Shown here: positions 48,319 through 58,193 of the stretch, piece by piece | Layout: each line of letters opens with the position of its first letter | Position numbering within the stretch: position 1 is the first letter of the stretch | Assembly (NCBI RefSeq): GCF_008806325.1 | Contig: NZ_WACR01000008.1 | Span: forward strand, 62,001 to 126,000 | Reading direction: 5' to 3' | Length of the DNA: 64,000 nucleotides | From: Salibacter halophilus | GTDB taxonomy: Bacteria > Bacteroidota > Bacteroidia > Flavobacteriales_G > Salibacteraceae | Notes under the pieces: model-generated | The model's database searches: none | Told to the model about the DNA's origin: nothing | The model's input: only the letters and a program-made list of their open reading frames with translations | Position numbers and translations under genes: made by a program

Positions 48319-51042
48319 ATGGACAAATATTCATACCTCAGCAACGGAGACGTTGACGCGATTGAGGAACTATACAAAAAATTCAAAGAGAACCCCGATT
48401 CGGTAGATGATGGATGGAGAAAATTCTTTGAGGGGTTCGAATTCTCCAAAACTAATTACGAAGAACAGGGAACAGGTGCTACAGGTGTGCCTGAAAACTA
48501 CGAGAAAGAGTTCAAAGTCAAAGAACTCATAGAAGGGTACCGTACACGCGGTCACTTGTTCACCAAAACAAATCCGGTACGAGAAAGGAGAAAGTACCGC
48601 GATACAATATCGCTCGAATACTATGGATTGAGTGATGAAGATCTCGATAAAGAGTTTCAGGCAGGAAATGAACTGGGACTGGGTAACGCGAAACTCCGCG
48701 ATATTATCGATCACTTGCAGCAAACATATTGCCACTCAATTGGTGTAGAATATGTTTACAACCGCAAGCCAACAGTTCTCAAATGGCTGATCAATCGAGT
48801 TGAGCAAAACCGCAACACTCCTAACTTCAATGCGGAAAAGAAGAAAAGAATTCTCCATAAACTCAACCAGGCGGTTGTTTTTGAAGGCTTCCTTCACAAG
48901 AAGTTTGTCGGGCAAAAACGCTTTTCTCTGGAAGGAGGAGAATCACTTATACCCGCTCTGGATACTATAATCGAATACGGTTCTGAACTAGGTGCTCAGG
49001 AAGTAGTTGTGGGTATGGCTCACCGTGGCCGACTCAACGTATTGGCCAATATTTTTGGTAAAACGTACGAGCAAATCTTCAGTGAATTTCAAAGCAAGGA
49101 ATACGAAGACGAGATATTTGATGGAGATGTGAAGTATCACCTCGGCTCATCGGCTGATGTGAAAACACAAAATGGAAAAGATGTTCACCTGACACTTTCT
49201 CCCAACCCATCACACCTCGAAGCTGTTGACCCTGTTGTTGAAGGTATATCTAGAGCTAAAATCGATAACTATCTCAACGAAGAGGAAAAGATCATTCCTG
49301 TTCAGATCCATGGCGATGCCGCAATTGCTGGTCAGGGTGTTGTTTATGAAGTTGTGCAAATGGCCCAACTGCGCGGTTACAGAACCGGAGGAACAATTCA
49401 CATCGTGATCAACAACCAGCTCGGCTTTACTACAAATTACATCGATGGACGCTCAAGTACTTACTGTACTGACATTGGAAAAGTGACACTTTCACCTGTT
49501 TTCCACGTCAATGGCGATGATGCTGAAGCAATGGTTCACACGATGGAAATCGCCACGCAATTCCGTCAAAAGTTCAAGCGCGATGTCTTTATCGATCTTC
49601 TCTGTTACCGTAAATACGGTCACAACGAAGGTGATGAACCGCGTTTTACTCAGCCATCACTTTACAAGGAGATTGCAAAACATCCTAATCCTCGTGACAT
49701 TTACCTGAAAAAGCTTCAGGAAGAAAAAGTAATTTCTAAAGATGACTTCAAGAAGATGGAGGATGACTTTAGAAAAATGCTTCAGGAACGTCTCGATGAT
49801 TCAAAACAGATAGAAAAAGCTAAAATCACTGATTTCCTCAGCTACACATGGCGCGATTACGAGCGCGGTGACAAAGAAGATATGGTGAAAACGATCGATA
49901 CATCATTTGACAAGAAAAGACTTGTTGAGCTAGGGAAGAAAACAAATAACCTTCCTGAGGAAATTAAGTTCTTCAAAAAGATTCACAAGCTTTTCTCAGA
50001 GCGCGATAAAATGATCGATGAAAACAATCTCGATTGGGGAATGGCTGAGCTTTTAGCTTATGCGTCTCTAATAGATGAAGATTACCCGATCAGAATTAGC
50101 GGTCAGGATTGTGAAAGAGGAACATTCTCTCACCGTCACGCTGTAGTGACAAGAGAAGATACCGGTGAGCGCTACGTACCACTGGCAAATCTAAAAGAAG
50201 GTCAGCCGCGCTTTGAAATTTATAACTCAAGCTTGTCAGAGTACGGTGTAATGGGCTTTGAATACGGCTATGCCCTTGCTTCACCTAATTCTCTTGTGAT
50301 TTGGGAAGCACAATTTGGTGACTTCAATAATGGTGCACAAATCATCATTGATCAATTCCTGAGTGCTGCTGAAGACAAGTGGAACAGTATGAATGGGCTT
50401 GTTCTTTTCTTACCTCATGGCTATGAAGGTCAGGGAGCTGAGCACTCAAGTGCCCGCATGGAACGTTACTTACAGCTTTGTGCTGAAGGAAATATGTACG
50501 CTGTTAATTGTACAACTCCCGCTAACTTATTCCATGTGTTACGCAGGCAGGTGAAACAAAAGTTCAGAAAGCCGTTGATTGTCTTTACACCAAAATCGCT
50601 TCTTCGCCATCCAAAATGTGTTTCAACACTTGAGGATTTAGCTGAAGGATCGTTTAATATGGTGATCGATGATGACAAGGTGACGAAGAAAAACGTGAAA
50701 AAAGTGGTTGTAACAAGCGGTAAGCTTTATTACGACCTACTTGCAGCACGTGAAGAAAACGGAAATGATAAAGTTGCTCTTGTTCGCTTAGAGCAATACT
50801 ACCCATTCCCTCAAAAGGAAATGGATAAAGTGCTCAACAAATACAAAAATGCTGATGAAGTTGTGTGGGCTCAGGAAGAACCTGAAAACATGGGAGCTTA
50901 TAATCAGTTGTTGAGATTCTGGGACGGAAACCTAAAAGGAATTGCGAGAAGCGAGAGCGGAAGTCCGGCTTCTGGATCACCTAAAGTGTTTAAGAAGCGC
51001 CAGGATAAAATTATTGACGAAGTTTTTGACCTTAAAAAGTAA
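48319..51042 (+). CDS. sucA: 2-oxoglutarate dehydrogenase E1 component
   Basis: SucA is the thiamine-diphosphate-dependent decarboxylase of the TCA-cycle complex. The 907-residue protein starts with the family N-terminal segment YSYLSNGDVDAIEELYKKF and carries VVVGMAHRGRLNVL, IHGDAAIAGQGVVYEV and LPHGYEGQGAEHSSARMERYL. Length and order are normal for the homodimeric bacterial E1. It pairs with sucB 12 bases downstream. No dispersed 10-mer is seen in this gene. Confidence 0.98.
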   Translation: MDKYSYLSNGDVDAIEELYKKFKENPDSVDDGWRKFFEGFEFSKTNYEEQGTGATGVPENYEKEFKVKELIEGYRTRGHLFTKTNPVRERRKYRDTISLEYYGLSDEDLDKEFQAGNELGLGNAKLRDIIDHLQQTYCHSIGVEYVYNRKPTVLKWLINRVEQNRNTPNFNAEKKKRILHKLNQAVVFEGFLHKKFVGQKRFSLEGGESLIPALDTIIEYGSELGAQEVVVGMAHRGRLNVLANIFGKTYEQIFSEFQSKEYEDEIFDGDVKYHLGSSADVKTQNGKDVHLTLSPNPSHLEAVDPVVEGISRAKIDNYLNEEEKIIPVQIHGDAAIAGQGVVYEVVQMAQLRGYRTGGTIHIVINNQLGFTTNYIDGRSSTYCTDIGKVTLSPVFHVNGDDAEAMVHTMEIATQFRQKFKRDVFIDLLCYRKYGHNEGDEPRFTQPSLYKEIAKHPNPRDIYLKKLQEEKVISKDDFKKMEDDFRKMLQERLDDSKQIEKAKITDFLSYTWRDYERGDKEDMVKTIDTSFDKKRLVELGKKTNNLPEEIKFFKKIHKLFSERDKMIDENNLDWGMAELLAYASLIDEDYPIRISGQDCERGTFSHRHAVVTREDTGERYVPLANLKEGQPRFEIYNSSLSEYGVMGFEYGYALASPNSLVIWEAQFGDFNNGAQIIIDQFLSAAEDKWNSMNGLVLFLPHGYEGQGAEHSSARMERYLQLCAEGNMYAVNCTTPANLFHVLRRQVKQKFRKPLIVFTPKSLLRHPKCVSTLEDLAEGSFNMVIDDDKVTKKNVKKVVVTSGKLYYDLLAAREENGNDKVALVRLEQYYPFPQKEMDKVLNKYKNADEVVWAQEEPENMGAYNQLLRFWDGNLKGIARSESGSPASGSPKVFKKRQDKIIDEVFDLKK

Positions 51043-51054
51043 CATAACAATTAT

Positions 51055-52356
51055 ATGGCTGTAGAAGTAAAAATCCCGAGTCCGGGTGAGTCAATTACCG
51101 AAGTTGAAATTGCGGAATGGCTGGTTGAATCAGGCGATTACGTTGAACGTGATCAAACGATTGCCGAAATTGACTCCGATAAGGCTACTCTTGAACTTGC
51201 CGCTGAAGATGCCGGTGCAATTGAACTTCTCGTTGAAGAAGGTGAAACGGTTGAAGTTGGTGCAGTAGTAGCTAAAATCGATACTGATGCCGAAGCGCCT
51301 GAAGGAAGTGGATCTGGCGCTGATGATAAAGAAGAGGAAAAAGCTGATGAAGATGATTCTGACAAAGGATCTGACGATAAAAAAGCTGATTCCTCTGAAA
51401 AATCGAAGTCTGACGATAAGTCGGCTGATAAAGGATCTGACCAAAAAGCTGATGAGAACAAATCAGCTAAAGCAACGCCTCTCGCTCGTGAAATGATGAA
51501 CAAGAATGATGTGAGTGCGAAGCAGGTTCAGGGTTCAGGATCTGGTGGTAAAATCACTAAAAATGATGTTGAAGCGTACCTTTCAGGAGGTATTTCAACT
51601 GATGCGGCTCAAGGCTGGGGCGGCTCGCGTGAAAAGAGACGTGAAAAAATGTCGAGCCTGAGAAGAAAAGTTGCTGAGCGACTTGTTAGCGTGAAGAATG
51701 AAACGGCTATGTTGACGACCTTCAACGAGGTGGATATGAAGCCGATCATGGACTTGCGCGCCAAGTACAAAGATAAATTCAAAGAGGAATTTGGAACGAG
51801 CCTCGGATTTATGTCATTCTTCACGAAAGCTGTGACTGAAGCGTTGAAAGCTTATCCGGCTGTGAATGGAATGATCGATGGAAAAGAGATTATTTACCAC
51901 GATTACGCTGATGTTGGAATCGCGGTTTCTTCTCCAAAAGGTTTGATGGTTCCGGTATTGCGCAATGCTGAGCAAATGCCGCTTCACGAAATTGAAAGTG
52001 AAATTAAACGTCTTGCTCGTAAAGCGCGTGACGGAAAAATCACGATTGATGAAATGACTGGCGGAACCTTTACCATCACGAATGGCGGGGTATTTGGCTC
52101 GATGTTGAGTACGCCAATTATCAATCCTCCGCAAAGTGCTATTTTGGGTATGCACAATATCGTTGATCGCCCAATAGCTGTGGATGGAAAAGTTGAGATT
52201 AGACCAGTTATGTATGTGGCGCTATCTTACGATCACCGCATCATTGACGGTAAGGAATCTGTTAGTTTCCTTTACATGATTAAAGAAATGCTCGAGAATC
52301 CAACAAAACTCGTGTTTGGTGGCAAAGATCCCGGAGAAATTCTCCTCGGACTTTAA
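51055..52356 (+). CDS. sucB: 2-oxoglutarate dehydrogenase E2 component (dihydrolipoyl succinyltransferase)
   Basis: SucB carries the lipoyl arm and transfers succinyl groups to CoA. The 433-residue protein has an N-terminal lipoyl domain with [10 protein letters not shown] (Lys43), a very acidic/lysine-rich linker (about residues 80-140) with repeated GSD-KAD units, a peripheral subunit-binding domain ([19 protein letters not shown]) and the catalytic domain with [11 protein letters not shown] (catalytic His). The linker carries one exact copy of the dispersed 10-mer (51433) and one near copy (51367). The E3 gene is not nearby. Confidence 0.97.
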   Translation: MAVEVKIPSPGESITEVEIAEWLVESGDYVERDQTIAEIDSDKATLELAAEDAGAIELLVEEGETVEVGAVVAKIDTDAEAPEGSGSGADDKEEEKADEDDSDKGSDDKKADSSEKSKSDDKSADKGSDQKADENKSAKATPLAREMMNKNDVSAKQVQGSGSGGKITKNDVEAYLSGGISTDAAQGWGGSREKRREKMSSLRRKVAERLVSVKNETAMLTTFNEVDMKPIMDLRAKYKDKFKEEFGTSLGFMSFFTKAVTEALKAYPAVNGMIDGKEIIYHDYADVGIAVSSPKGLMVPVLRNAEQMPLHEIESEIKRLARKARDGKITIDEMTGGTFTITNGGVFGSMLSTPIINPPQSAILGMHNIVDRPIAVDGKVEIRPVMYVALSYDHRIIDGKESVSFLYMIKEMLENPTKLVFGGKDPGEILLGL

Positions 52357-52380
52357 AAAAGAGCAAAATAGATACAATAG

Positions 52381-52416
52381 AAAGCCGGTTCATTCATTTG
52401 AATCGGCTTTTTTGTT
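52381..52416 (+). terminator. Rho-independent terminator after sucB
   Basis: A 12-bp stem with one G-T pair, AAAGCCGGTTCA (52381-52392) and TGAATCGGCTTT (52399-52410), has a six-base loop and is followed by TTTTGTTTTC. Three bases later a near copy of the dispersed motif (GGTCAGAGCA, 52420-52429) occurs. Confidence 0.9.
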
Positions 52417-52537
52417 TTCGGTCAGAGCACGTTGTTTAAGTGTTTAACAGGTGGTTTGAATATGTAAGTTTTTTATTGCTAAACATTTGTTTTAACTTAG
52501 TGTGGTGAGCGAGAGTTAGCGTATAACACAAGTCATT

Positions 52538-53185
52538 ATGAATAAAATACTGCAAGCCTCTTTTTTAATTCTGTTATTTTTTAGTTCATCAATTTTATTG
52601 AGTCAGGAAGATGAACAACAAGATTTTTCCAACGAACGCAAACTATCAGCCGGAATGACCTTTGGAAATGGCTTTGAAAACGGTAAAGAAGGGTTGAATT
52701 TTGTCCACGGTGCAAGTTGGGAGGTTAGTTATCGCTTTCGGGTTTTCAATATAAAAGGACCTTTTCACGTTAGTGGAGCTTTTATGAATTTCTCAACTGG
52801 TCATCCAATAGAAATTGATCAAAAAGAATATGAATTTAGTTCAAGTGTACTCACTTTACCATTACGTTTACGTTGGGGACCTGAAGTAGAAGGCAGCATT
52901 GAGCCTTTTTTACAGGGAGGAGCATATTACGCTATGGCCAGTGAAGATGATCTGGATATTTATATATCAGAAAATGGAATGCTTCAAGAGCGTATAATGG
53001 TAGATGACTTTGAATCTTTTGGTCATGTTTTTGGTCTCGGGTTAAGGTACTACAATCCTGACCATAGGATTTCTGTAGTCACATCATTCGAGAAGTTTGT
53101 TGATTACAAAGATGCTGTTCCGGAATACTCAATTGGCTTTTCTCGCTACATGTTTATAGCATCATTTCGATACAATATCCTCTAA
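52538..53185 (+). CDS. Outer-membrane β-barrel protein, small
   Basis: The 215-residue protein has a signal peptide (NKILQASFLILLFFSSSILLSQ) and about eight predicted strands with alternating aromatic residues (SWEVSYRFRVF, PLRLRWGPEVEG, FLQGGAYYAMA, FGLGLRYYNP) and a C-terminal aromatic strand (ASFRYNIL). This is the OmpA/porin-like small barrel pattern. The preceding gap of about 180 bases contains the sucB terminator. The gene is AT-richer than its neighbours. Confidence 0.8.
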   Translation: MNKILQASFLILLFFSSSILLSQEDEQQDFSNERKLSAGMTFGNGFENGKEGLNFVHGASWEVSYRFRVFNIKGPFHVSGAFMNFSTGHPIEIDQKEYEFSSSVLTLPLRLRWGPEVEGSIEPFLQGGAYYAMASEDDLDIYISENGMLQERIMVDDFESFGHVFGLGLRYYNPDHRISVVTSFEKFVDYKDAVPEYSIGFSRYMFIASFRYNIL

Positions 53186-53187
53186 AC

Positions 53188-53817
53188 TTACTTCTCGTCA
53201 CTTCCAAAAAGGCCGTGAAGTTCTGTATCGATTTTATGGATGATGAGTCCTAAGTCTTCTTTGTCTTCTTTGAAGTTGTTGTTATCCACATCAACAACGA
53301 GTAATCTCCCGTGCTCGTAATTCCCGATAAACGATTCGTAACGTTCGTTGAGCCTCTTGAGGTAATCGAGCCTGATAGCTTCCTCGTATTCGCGTCCGCG
53401 TTGCTGGATCTGACTAACGAGAGTAGGAACAGAAGCACGCAGGTAAATCAATAAATCCGGTGGTTGAATGAATGAATTGATGAGGTTGAAAAGAGAAAAG
53501 TAATTTTCAAAATCACGGGTTGTCATGAGGCCCATTGCGTGCAGGTTAGGAGCAAAGATGTAAGCATCCTCATAGATCGTACGGTCCTGGATTACCGTTT
53601 TTCCTGATTGGCGAATATCGTTGATTTGACTGAAGCGGCTGTTCAGGAAATACACCTGTAGGTTAAATGACCAACGCTGCATTTCAGTGTAAAAATCGTT
53701 GAGGTAAGGGTTTTCCTCAACATCTTCAAAATGAGCTTCCCAGTTGTAGTGGTCAGCGAGTAGTTGTGTGAGTGTCGTTTTTCCAGATCCTATATTACCT
53801 GCTACTGCAATGTGCAT
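53188..53817 (-). CDS. Deoxynucleoside kinase
   Basis: Deoxynucleoside kinases phosphorylate salvaged deoxynucleosides. The 209-residue protein has the P-loop AVAGNIGSGKTT, the catalytic-glutamate block VEENPYLNDFY and the DRS-type motif IQDRTIYEDAYIFA, and a lid region RGREYEEAIRLDYLKRL. It resembles dGK/dAK-type kinases; substrate preference cannot be read by eye. A paralogue of the same length lies next to folK at 58.7 kb. It ends two bases from the convergent barrel gene, with no terminator between. Confidence 0.92.
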   Translation of the reverse strand: MHIAVAGNIGSGKTTLTQLLADHYNWEAHFEDVEENPYLNDFYTEMQRWSFNLQVYFLNSRFSQINDIRQSGKTVIQDRTIYEDAYIFAPNLHAMGLMTTRDFENYFSLFNLINSFIQPPDLLIYLRASVPTLVSQIQQRGREYEEAIRLDYLKRLNERYESFIGNYEHGRLLVVDVDNNNFKEDKEDLGLIIHKIDTELHGLFGSDEK

Positions 53818-53870
53818 AGTGTTGATTTTTCTCAGTTGTCATTTTGAATCGACCAAAAATAGGTAATCTG

Positions 53871-54692
53871 TTAAAGTTTTACCTGATAAATATCCAGTTG
53901 GTCAGATCCCAGTAAAAACAAATAATCACCATAGACAGCTATGTCTATGTAATTATTGTGTGGTAGTGAGATTGAATTGGTGTTGTTTTCTGAATCTAAC
54001 ACCGTTATTTTCTCATCCTGCAAAATAAAAACTCTATTCGCATAACTGGCAATTGTTTTGCAGTTTTTAAGCGGTAAATGTTTGTAGTAAGTCCCGTAAA
54101 TGTCAAACACAAAAATCCCTAATTCCTGATCTCTGATATAAAGCCTTTTGTTGGTCTCCAGGAGTTGATCAGCCTGTAGTTTTTTACCGGTTATTTGAAG
54201 CAAATTAGGTGTTTGGTTGGTTACGTTTGTTTGCTCATTGAAGCGGACGAGTTCGTAATTGCTCATGTCGTAAATCCAAAAACCGTTGTTATAGGAAGCA
54301 CATGACGCACTGATTTGGCTGTAACCCAAAAAGTCGAGTGCAACATTATCGCCACGTTTGGCAAGCCGGTTGTCTAAAAAAACGAGTTGCAACTGGTTTT
54401 TGAAAAACACCTGTGGCTTTAGCGGATTGGAAACATCAAATGAGGTGATATTTCCAAAACCTTTTATGCTGTTTGTCTGCAGGACTTTCCCTTTTGTGTT
54501 TCGCTGTTCAATCAGGTTTTTTCCATATGTGAATACATTTCCCAGTTCATCAACTACCACACCTTCAGCTTCAACCTTTTGGTTAGAGATGAGCTTGAGA
54601 TCCGGCTTTTGACCTTGGGCTCTGACCGTGAAAAAAATGAAAATGATCAGAGCCGAAAAAAGCCAACTACTGTATGAATTCGAGGATTTCAT
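53871..54692 (-). CDS. Exported protein of unknown function, possible β-propeller
   Basis: I start this 273-residue protein at the ATG at 54692, which gives a signal peptide KSSNSYSSWLFSALIIFIFFT; a longer form from 54740 lies further inside the GH3-like gene. The mature part is made of repeated strands such as GNVFTYGKNLIEQR, NGFWIYDMSNYELVRF and RLYIRDQELGIFVFDIYG, consistent with a β-propeller. It overlaps the GH3-like gene by 26 bases and is likely co-transcribed with it. Two dispersed 10-mers lie at 53900 and 54618. Confidence 0.75.
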   Translation of the reverse strand: MKSSNSYSSWLFSALIIFIFFTVRAQGQKPDLKLISNQKVEAEGVVVDELGNVFTYGKNLIEQRNTKGKVLQTNSIKGFGNITSFDVSNPLKPQVFFKNQLQLVFLDNRLAKRGDNVALDFLGYSQISASCASYNNGFWIYDMSNYELVRFNEQTNVTNQTPNLLQITGKKLQADQLLETNKRLYIRDQELGIFVFDIYGTYYKHLPLKNCKTIASYANRVFILQDEKITVLDSENNTNSISLPHNNYIDIAVYGDYLFLLGSDQLDIYQVKL

Positions 54693-56184
54693 CAATGTAT
54701 TTACGATTGTTGGAAAGTCGCGGAACTTTGTTTTGACCACCCAGCTTACCGCGTTTCTTCATCCAGTCGTAGAACGTGCCAGCGGGCAATTTATGTATAA
54801 TCGGTTCTGACAAAACAAAACTTTTGTATCGTTTTGCTTCATAATCAGAGTTTTGCGACTTGAGTGCGTTGTCAAACGTATCCTTGAAAAACTCGAAGTT
54901 TTCGGGCTCCTGGCTAAATTCAATTGCCCATTCGTGACTTCCTTTGCTGTCACCTTCCATGTAAACGGGAGCAGCAGTGTAATCCTTGACAATGGCCTTT
55001 GTCTTTTCACAAGCTATAGCCAGCGCTTTTTCGGCATTATCAACGATGAGTTCCTCGCCAAATGCATTGATGAAGTGTTTAGTACGTCCGGTAACACGAA
55101 TTCGATATGGTTCAAGTGAGGTAAACTCAATAGTATCACCAATTTGGTAACGCCACAATCCGCCATTTGTGGTGATGATCAAAGCGTAATTCACTCCCGT
55201 TTCAACTTCGTGGAGCGAAAGCGTTTCAGGATGATCTTTACCCAGCTCTTCCATGGGCATGAACTCGTAAAAAATTCCGTAGTCGAGCATGAGGAGCATT
55301 GAGTTGTCTCCATCAAACTGATCCTGAATTCCAAAGAAACCTTCAGAAGCATTGTAAGTCTCTAAATAAGTGACCTTTTCACTATTTAAAATGTTCCTGT
55401 ATTGCTTTCTGTAAGGGTCAAAACTCACACCACCGTGGGCAAACATTTCCAGATTTGGCCAAACTTCGCTTATGTAATCTTTACCCGTTATTTCCAAAAC
55501 TCTTCTCAACAGAACGAGCGTCCAGGAAGGAACTCCAGATATACTTGTGATATCTTGCTTGGCGGTTATTTGCGCCATTTTTTCGAGTTTCTCTTCCCAT
55601 TCTTCCATGAGCGCCACTTCCATTGAAGGTGTTCGCTGAAACTCAGCCCAAAAAGGGAGGTTCCTGATAATCACGGCAGATAAGTCTCCGTAGTAAGAAT
55701 CTTTATTGAGTTGATTTACCGTGCTACTTCCGCCAAGAACGAGCGCTCTTCCTGAAAAAATGCGTGAATCAGGTTTGTGGTTGTAATAAATCGAGATCAT
55801 ATCCTTGCCACCTTTGTAGTGACAATCTTCGAGTGATTCTTTCGAGATGGGAATGAACTTGCTTTTGTCGCTTGTTGTTCCGCTGGATTTGGCAAACCAC
55901 TTTATTTCCGTAGGCCACAAAACATTTTGTTCGCCCTTCATGATTCTTTCAATATATGGCTTGAGTCCATCGTAATCGCTAACGGGAACAGCTTTTTTAA
56001 AATCAGCTAAGCTTCTAAGTGAAGCGTAATCGTGTTTTTTACCCCATTCTGTTTCGCTACCAGAGTCGATTAGTTCATTGAACCACTCGGCCTGTACTTC
56101 ATGAGGGTATTTCATGAAAAGCTCTATTTGGTGATAGCGCTTTTTCATGACCCACGACATTATTGAATTTCGTATATCTACCAT
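54667..56184 (-). CDS. GH3-family (auxin-responsive promoter-like) adenylating protein
   Basis: The 505-residue protein matches the GH3 fold seen in plant acyl-amido synthetases and in many Bacteroidota: KSSGTTSDKSKFIPIS (ATP-binding), GVSFDPYRKQYRNI, TYNASEGFFGIQDQ and YALIITTNGGLWRYQIGDTIEF. The plant enzymes adenylate carboxylates and join them to amino acids; the bacterial substrate is unknown. Length is slightly below that of plant proteins. Confidence 0.9.
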   Translation of the reverse strand: MVDIRNSIMSWVMKKRYHQIELFMKYPHEVQAEWFNELIDSGSETEWGKKHDYASLRSLADFKKAVPVSDYDGLKPYIERIMKGEQNVLWPTEIKWFAKSSGTTSDKSKFIPISKESLEDCHYKGGKDMISIYYNHKPDSRIFSGRALVLGGSSTVNQLNKDSYYGDLSAVIIRNLPFWAEFQRTPSMEVALMEEWEEKLEKMAQITAKQDITSISGVPSWTLVLLRRVLEITGKDYISEVWPNLEMFAHGGVSFDPYRKQYRNILNSEKVTYLETYNASEGFFGIQDQFDGDNSMLLMLDYGIFYEFMPMEELGKDHPETLSLHEVETGVNYALIITTNGGLWRYQIGDTIEFTSLEPYRIRVTGRTKHFINAFGEELIVDNAEKALAIACEKTKAIVKDYTAAPVYMEGDSKGSHEWAIEFSQEPENFEFFKDTFDNALKSQNSDYEAKRYKSFVLSEPIIHKLPAGTFYDWMKKRGKLGGQNKVPRLSNNRKYIDEILEFIQ

Positions 56185-56225
56185 AGTCTATAGTGAGCAA
56201 TCTATCCTGACAAAGGTAATAGAAC

Positions 56226-56258
56226 TAAAAAGCCCCGACTATTTGAGTCGAGGCTTTT
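56226..56258 (-). terminator. Rho-independent terminator after sppA
   Basis: On the minus strand the sppA stop is followed by AAAAGCCTCGACT and AGTCGGGGCTTTTT arms that form a stem of about 12 bp with one mismatch and end in a T-run. It separates sppA from the GH3-like gene. Confidence 0.85.
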
Positions 56259-56282
56259 GTTGCGTAATTATGAAGAAATAAA

Positions 56283-58100
56283 CTATTTGATACGCATTAC
56301 ATAAGGCATTCTCGTTTGAATACCATCCATGTTACGAGCTTTTTCAAGCTCCATTAAGTAGTTGTAGTCAGATCCTAAAATCATATCAGCATACATGTAT
56401 TTAGCTTGAAATTGCATGTCGCGGAGGAATTTCTCGAAAGGATCTTCCTGTTTAGGGTATTCACGAACTTTGTAATCTCCTTCTTCGAGTTCGGCCTGAG
56501 CTGCAGCATAGTTGATGGCGTCTTCGAGTCCGCCCAATTCATCAACCAACCCGATTTCTTTTGCATCAGCACCGGTCCACACACGACCCTGACCAATTTT
56601 ATCGACTTCTTCAACAGTCATTCCGCGACCTTTAGCGACTCTGCTCAGGAATGTAGAATAAACATCTTCCACACCATCCTGAATTTTGCTGTATTCAAAG
56701 TCGTCAAGCGGCTTGCTGATTGTCATGAGATCTGAATGAGCATTTGTTTTAACGCCATCAAAAGTGATCCCTAGTTTATCGTTGAAGAACTTTTTCGCGT
56801 TCGGAATAATACCAAAAACACCTATTGATCCTGTAATCGTTGTTGGCTGAGCAAAAATGCGATCACCGTAAGCAGAGATGTAGTAACCACCTGATGCAGC
56901 GAGATCACCCATCGAAACAATGAACGGCTTTTCTTCTTTTGCTAATTCAGTTTCACGCCACATTATGTCTGATGCAAGAGCACTACCACCCGGTGAATTA
57001 ACTCTGAGTACAATCGCTTTTACATTTGAATCTTTTCTCGCTTCGCGAATCGCATTTGCGATAGTTTCAGATCCCATTGTTTGAGTACCGTCACTTTTTC
57101 CGGTTTCAATACTACCCTGGGCATAGATGACTGCCACTTTATTTTTGATCTTATAAGAAGGCTTATCGTCATCGTCTTTCTTCTTGAGCGATGTCTTTTT
57201 GTATTTGTTGTAAGAAATGAATTCGAGGTCATCGTCTTTTTCAATACTCAGGCTATCGCGTAATTCTGCAGTGAACTCATCGTAATAACGAGTGCCGTCA
57301 ATCACTTTGTGTTTTAGGGCATCATCAGCAGATGTAATCATCAAGCTATCTGCGAGAAGATTGAGTTGATCTATTGAAAGTCCGCGCTCTGTAGAAATAT
57401 CACCCAGCATTTTACCCCAAATTGAAGTGAGGTATTTTTTAGTTTGTAATCTATTAGCCTCACTCATTTCAGATTTCATAAAAGGCTCAACAGCACTTTT
57501 AAACTTGTTGTTTTTTCCTCTTATTATTTGAGGTTCAACTCCAAGTTTATCCAAAGTGTTTTTGAAAAAAGTAATCTCAGCATTGAGGCCTTTCCATGAT
57601 AATTCTCCTTCAGGGTACAGGTAAACTGAATTCGCTACTGAAGCAAGATAATAGCCGCCTTGAGAATAATTAGAGGAATAAGCCATTATCCATTTGCCAC
57701 TCTCTTTGAAGTCTTTAAGAGCGTTGCGCAATTCTACCATGCTGGCCATTCCGCCCGGGTAACTTTTTAAATCAAGGTAAATACCTTTTACGCGGTCATC
57801 TTCTTTTGCCTTTTCAATCGACTCTAATAACTCATTTAAACCTATTTGTCCGGCATTTTTGAAAGGACCAACATCTAATTTGGCAAACGGGTTTTCCTCA
57901 GCACGGTCTACAATTGGCTGATTGAGTTTGAGGTGCAAAACCGTATTTTCTTTAACTGAAACTTTCTTTTCAGATTTTATTCCATCTTCGAGGCTAGATA
58001 CTAGCCCGGCAATTGAAATAAAGAAAATAAGCACCAGTAATCCGCCAGCGATTATGAATCCAAAAGCGGATGCGAACATGAATTTAAAAAACTGCTTCAT
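56283..58100 (-). CDS. sppA: Signal peptide peptidase SppA, 67K type
   Basis: SppA degrades released signal peptides at the membrane. The 605-residue protein has an N-terminal helix (11-33) and two tandem ClpP-like halves. The general-base lysine lies in GKNNKFKSAVEPF (Lys201) in the first half and the nucleophile in MGDLAASGGYYIS (Ser403) in the second, as in E. coli SppA. On the minus strand TAAATTTG (58141-58134) is a possible -7 element about 30 bases upstream. It is divergent from folK. Confidence 0.95.
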   Translation of the reverse strand: MKQFFKFMFASAFGFIIAGGLLVLIFFISIAGLVSSLEDGIKSEKKVSVKENTVLHLKLNQPIVDRAEENPFAKLDVGPFKNAGQIGLNELLESIEKAKEDDRVKGIYLDLKSYPGGMASMVELRNALKDFKESGKWIMAYSSNYSQGGYYLASVANSVYLYPEGELSWKGLNAEITFFKNTLDKLGVEPQIIRGKNNKFKSAVEPFMKSEMSEANRLQTKKYLTSIWGKMLGDISTERGLSIDQLNLLADSLMITSADDALKHKVIDGTRYYDEFTAELRDSLSIEKDDDLEFISYNKYKKTSLKKKDDDDKPSYKIKNKVAVIYAQGSIETGKSDGTQTMGSETIANAIREARKDSNVKAIVLRVNSPGGSALASDIMWRETELAKEEKPFIVSMGDLAASGGYYISAYGDRIFAQPTTITGSIGVFGIIPNAKKFFNDKLGITFDGVKTNAHSDLMTISKPLDDFEYSKIQDGVEDVYSTFLSRVAKGRGMTVEEVDKIGQGRVWTGADAKEIGLVDELGGLEDAINYAAAQAELEEGDYKVREYPKQEDPFEKFLRDMQFQAKYMYADMILGSDYNYLMELEKARNMDGIQTRMPYVMRIK

Positions 58101-58193
58101 GGTAATTGATTTGAATTTAACTTTCTACAATTGCAAATTTAATAGCAATTTTGGCGACCCTTTCACCAAATACATCAAAGGTGGAATGTCTAT

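Noticed and set aside
48370-48735. Minus-strand open frame of 121 codons inside sucA
   Set aside because: It is antisense to the conserved N-terminal part of sucA, and its codon content mirrors that gene.
51301-51500. Low-complexity Asp/Lys/Ser repeat in sucB as an insertion or frameshift
   Set aside because: The frame is intact between the lipoyl and subunit-binding domains, where E2 proteins normally have a flexible, low-complexity linker.
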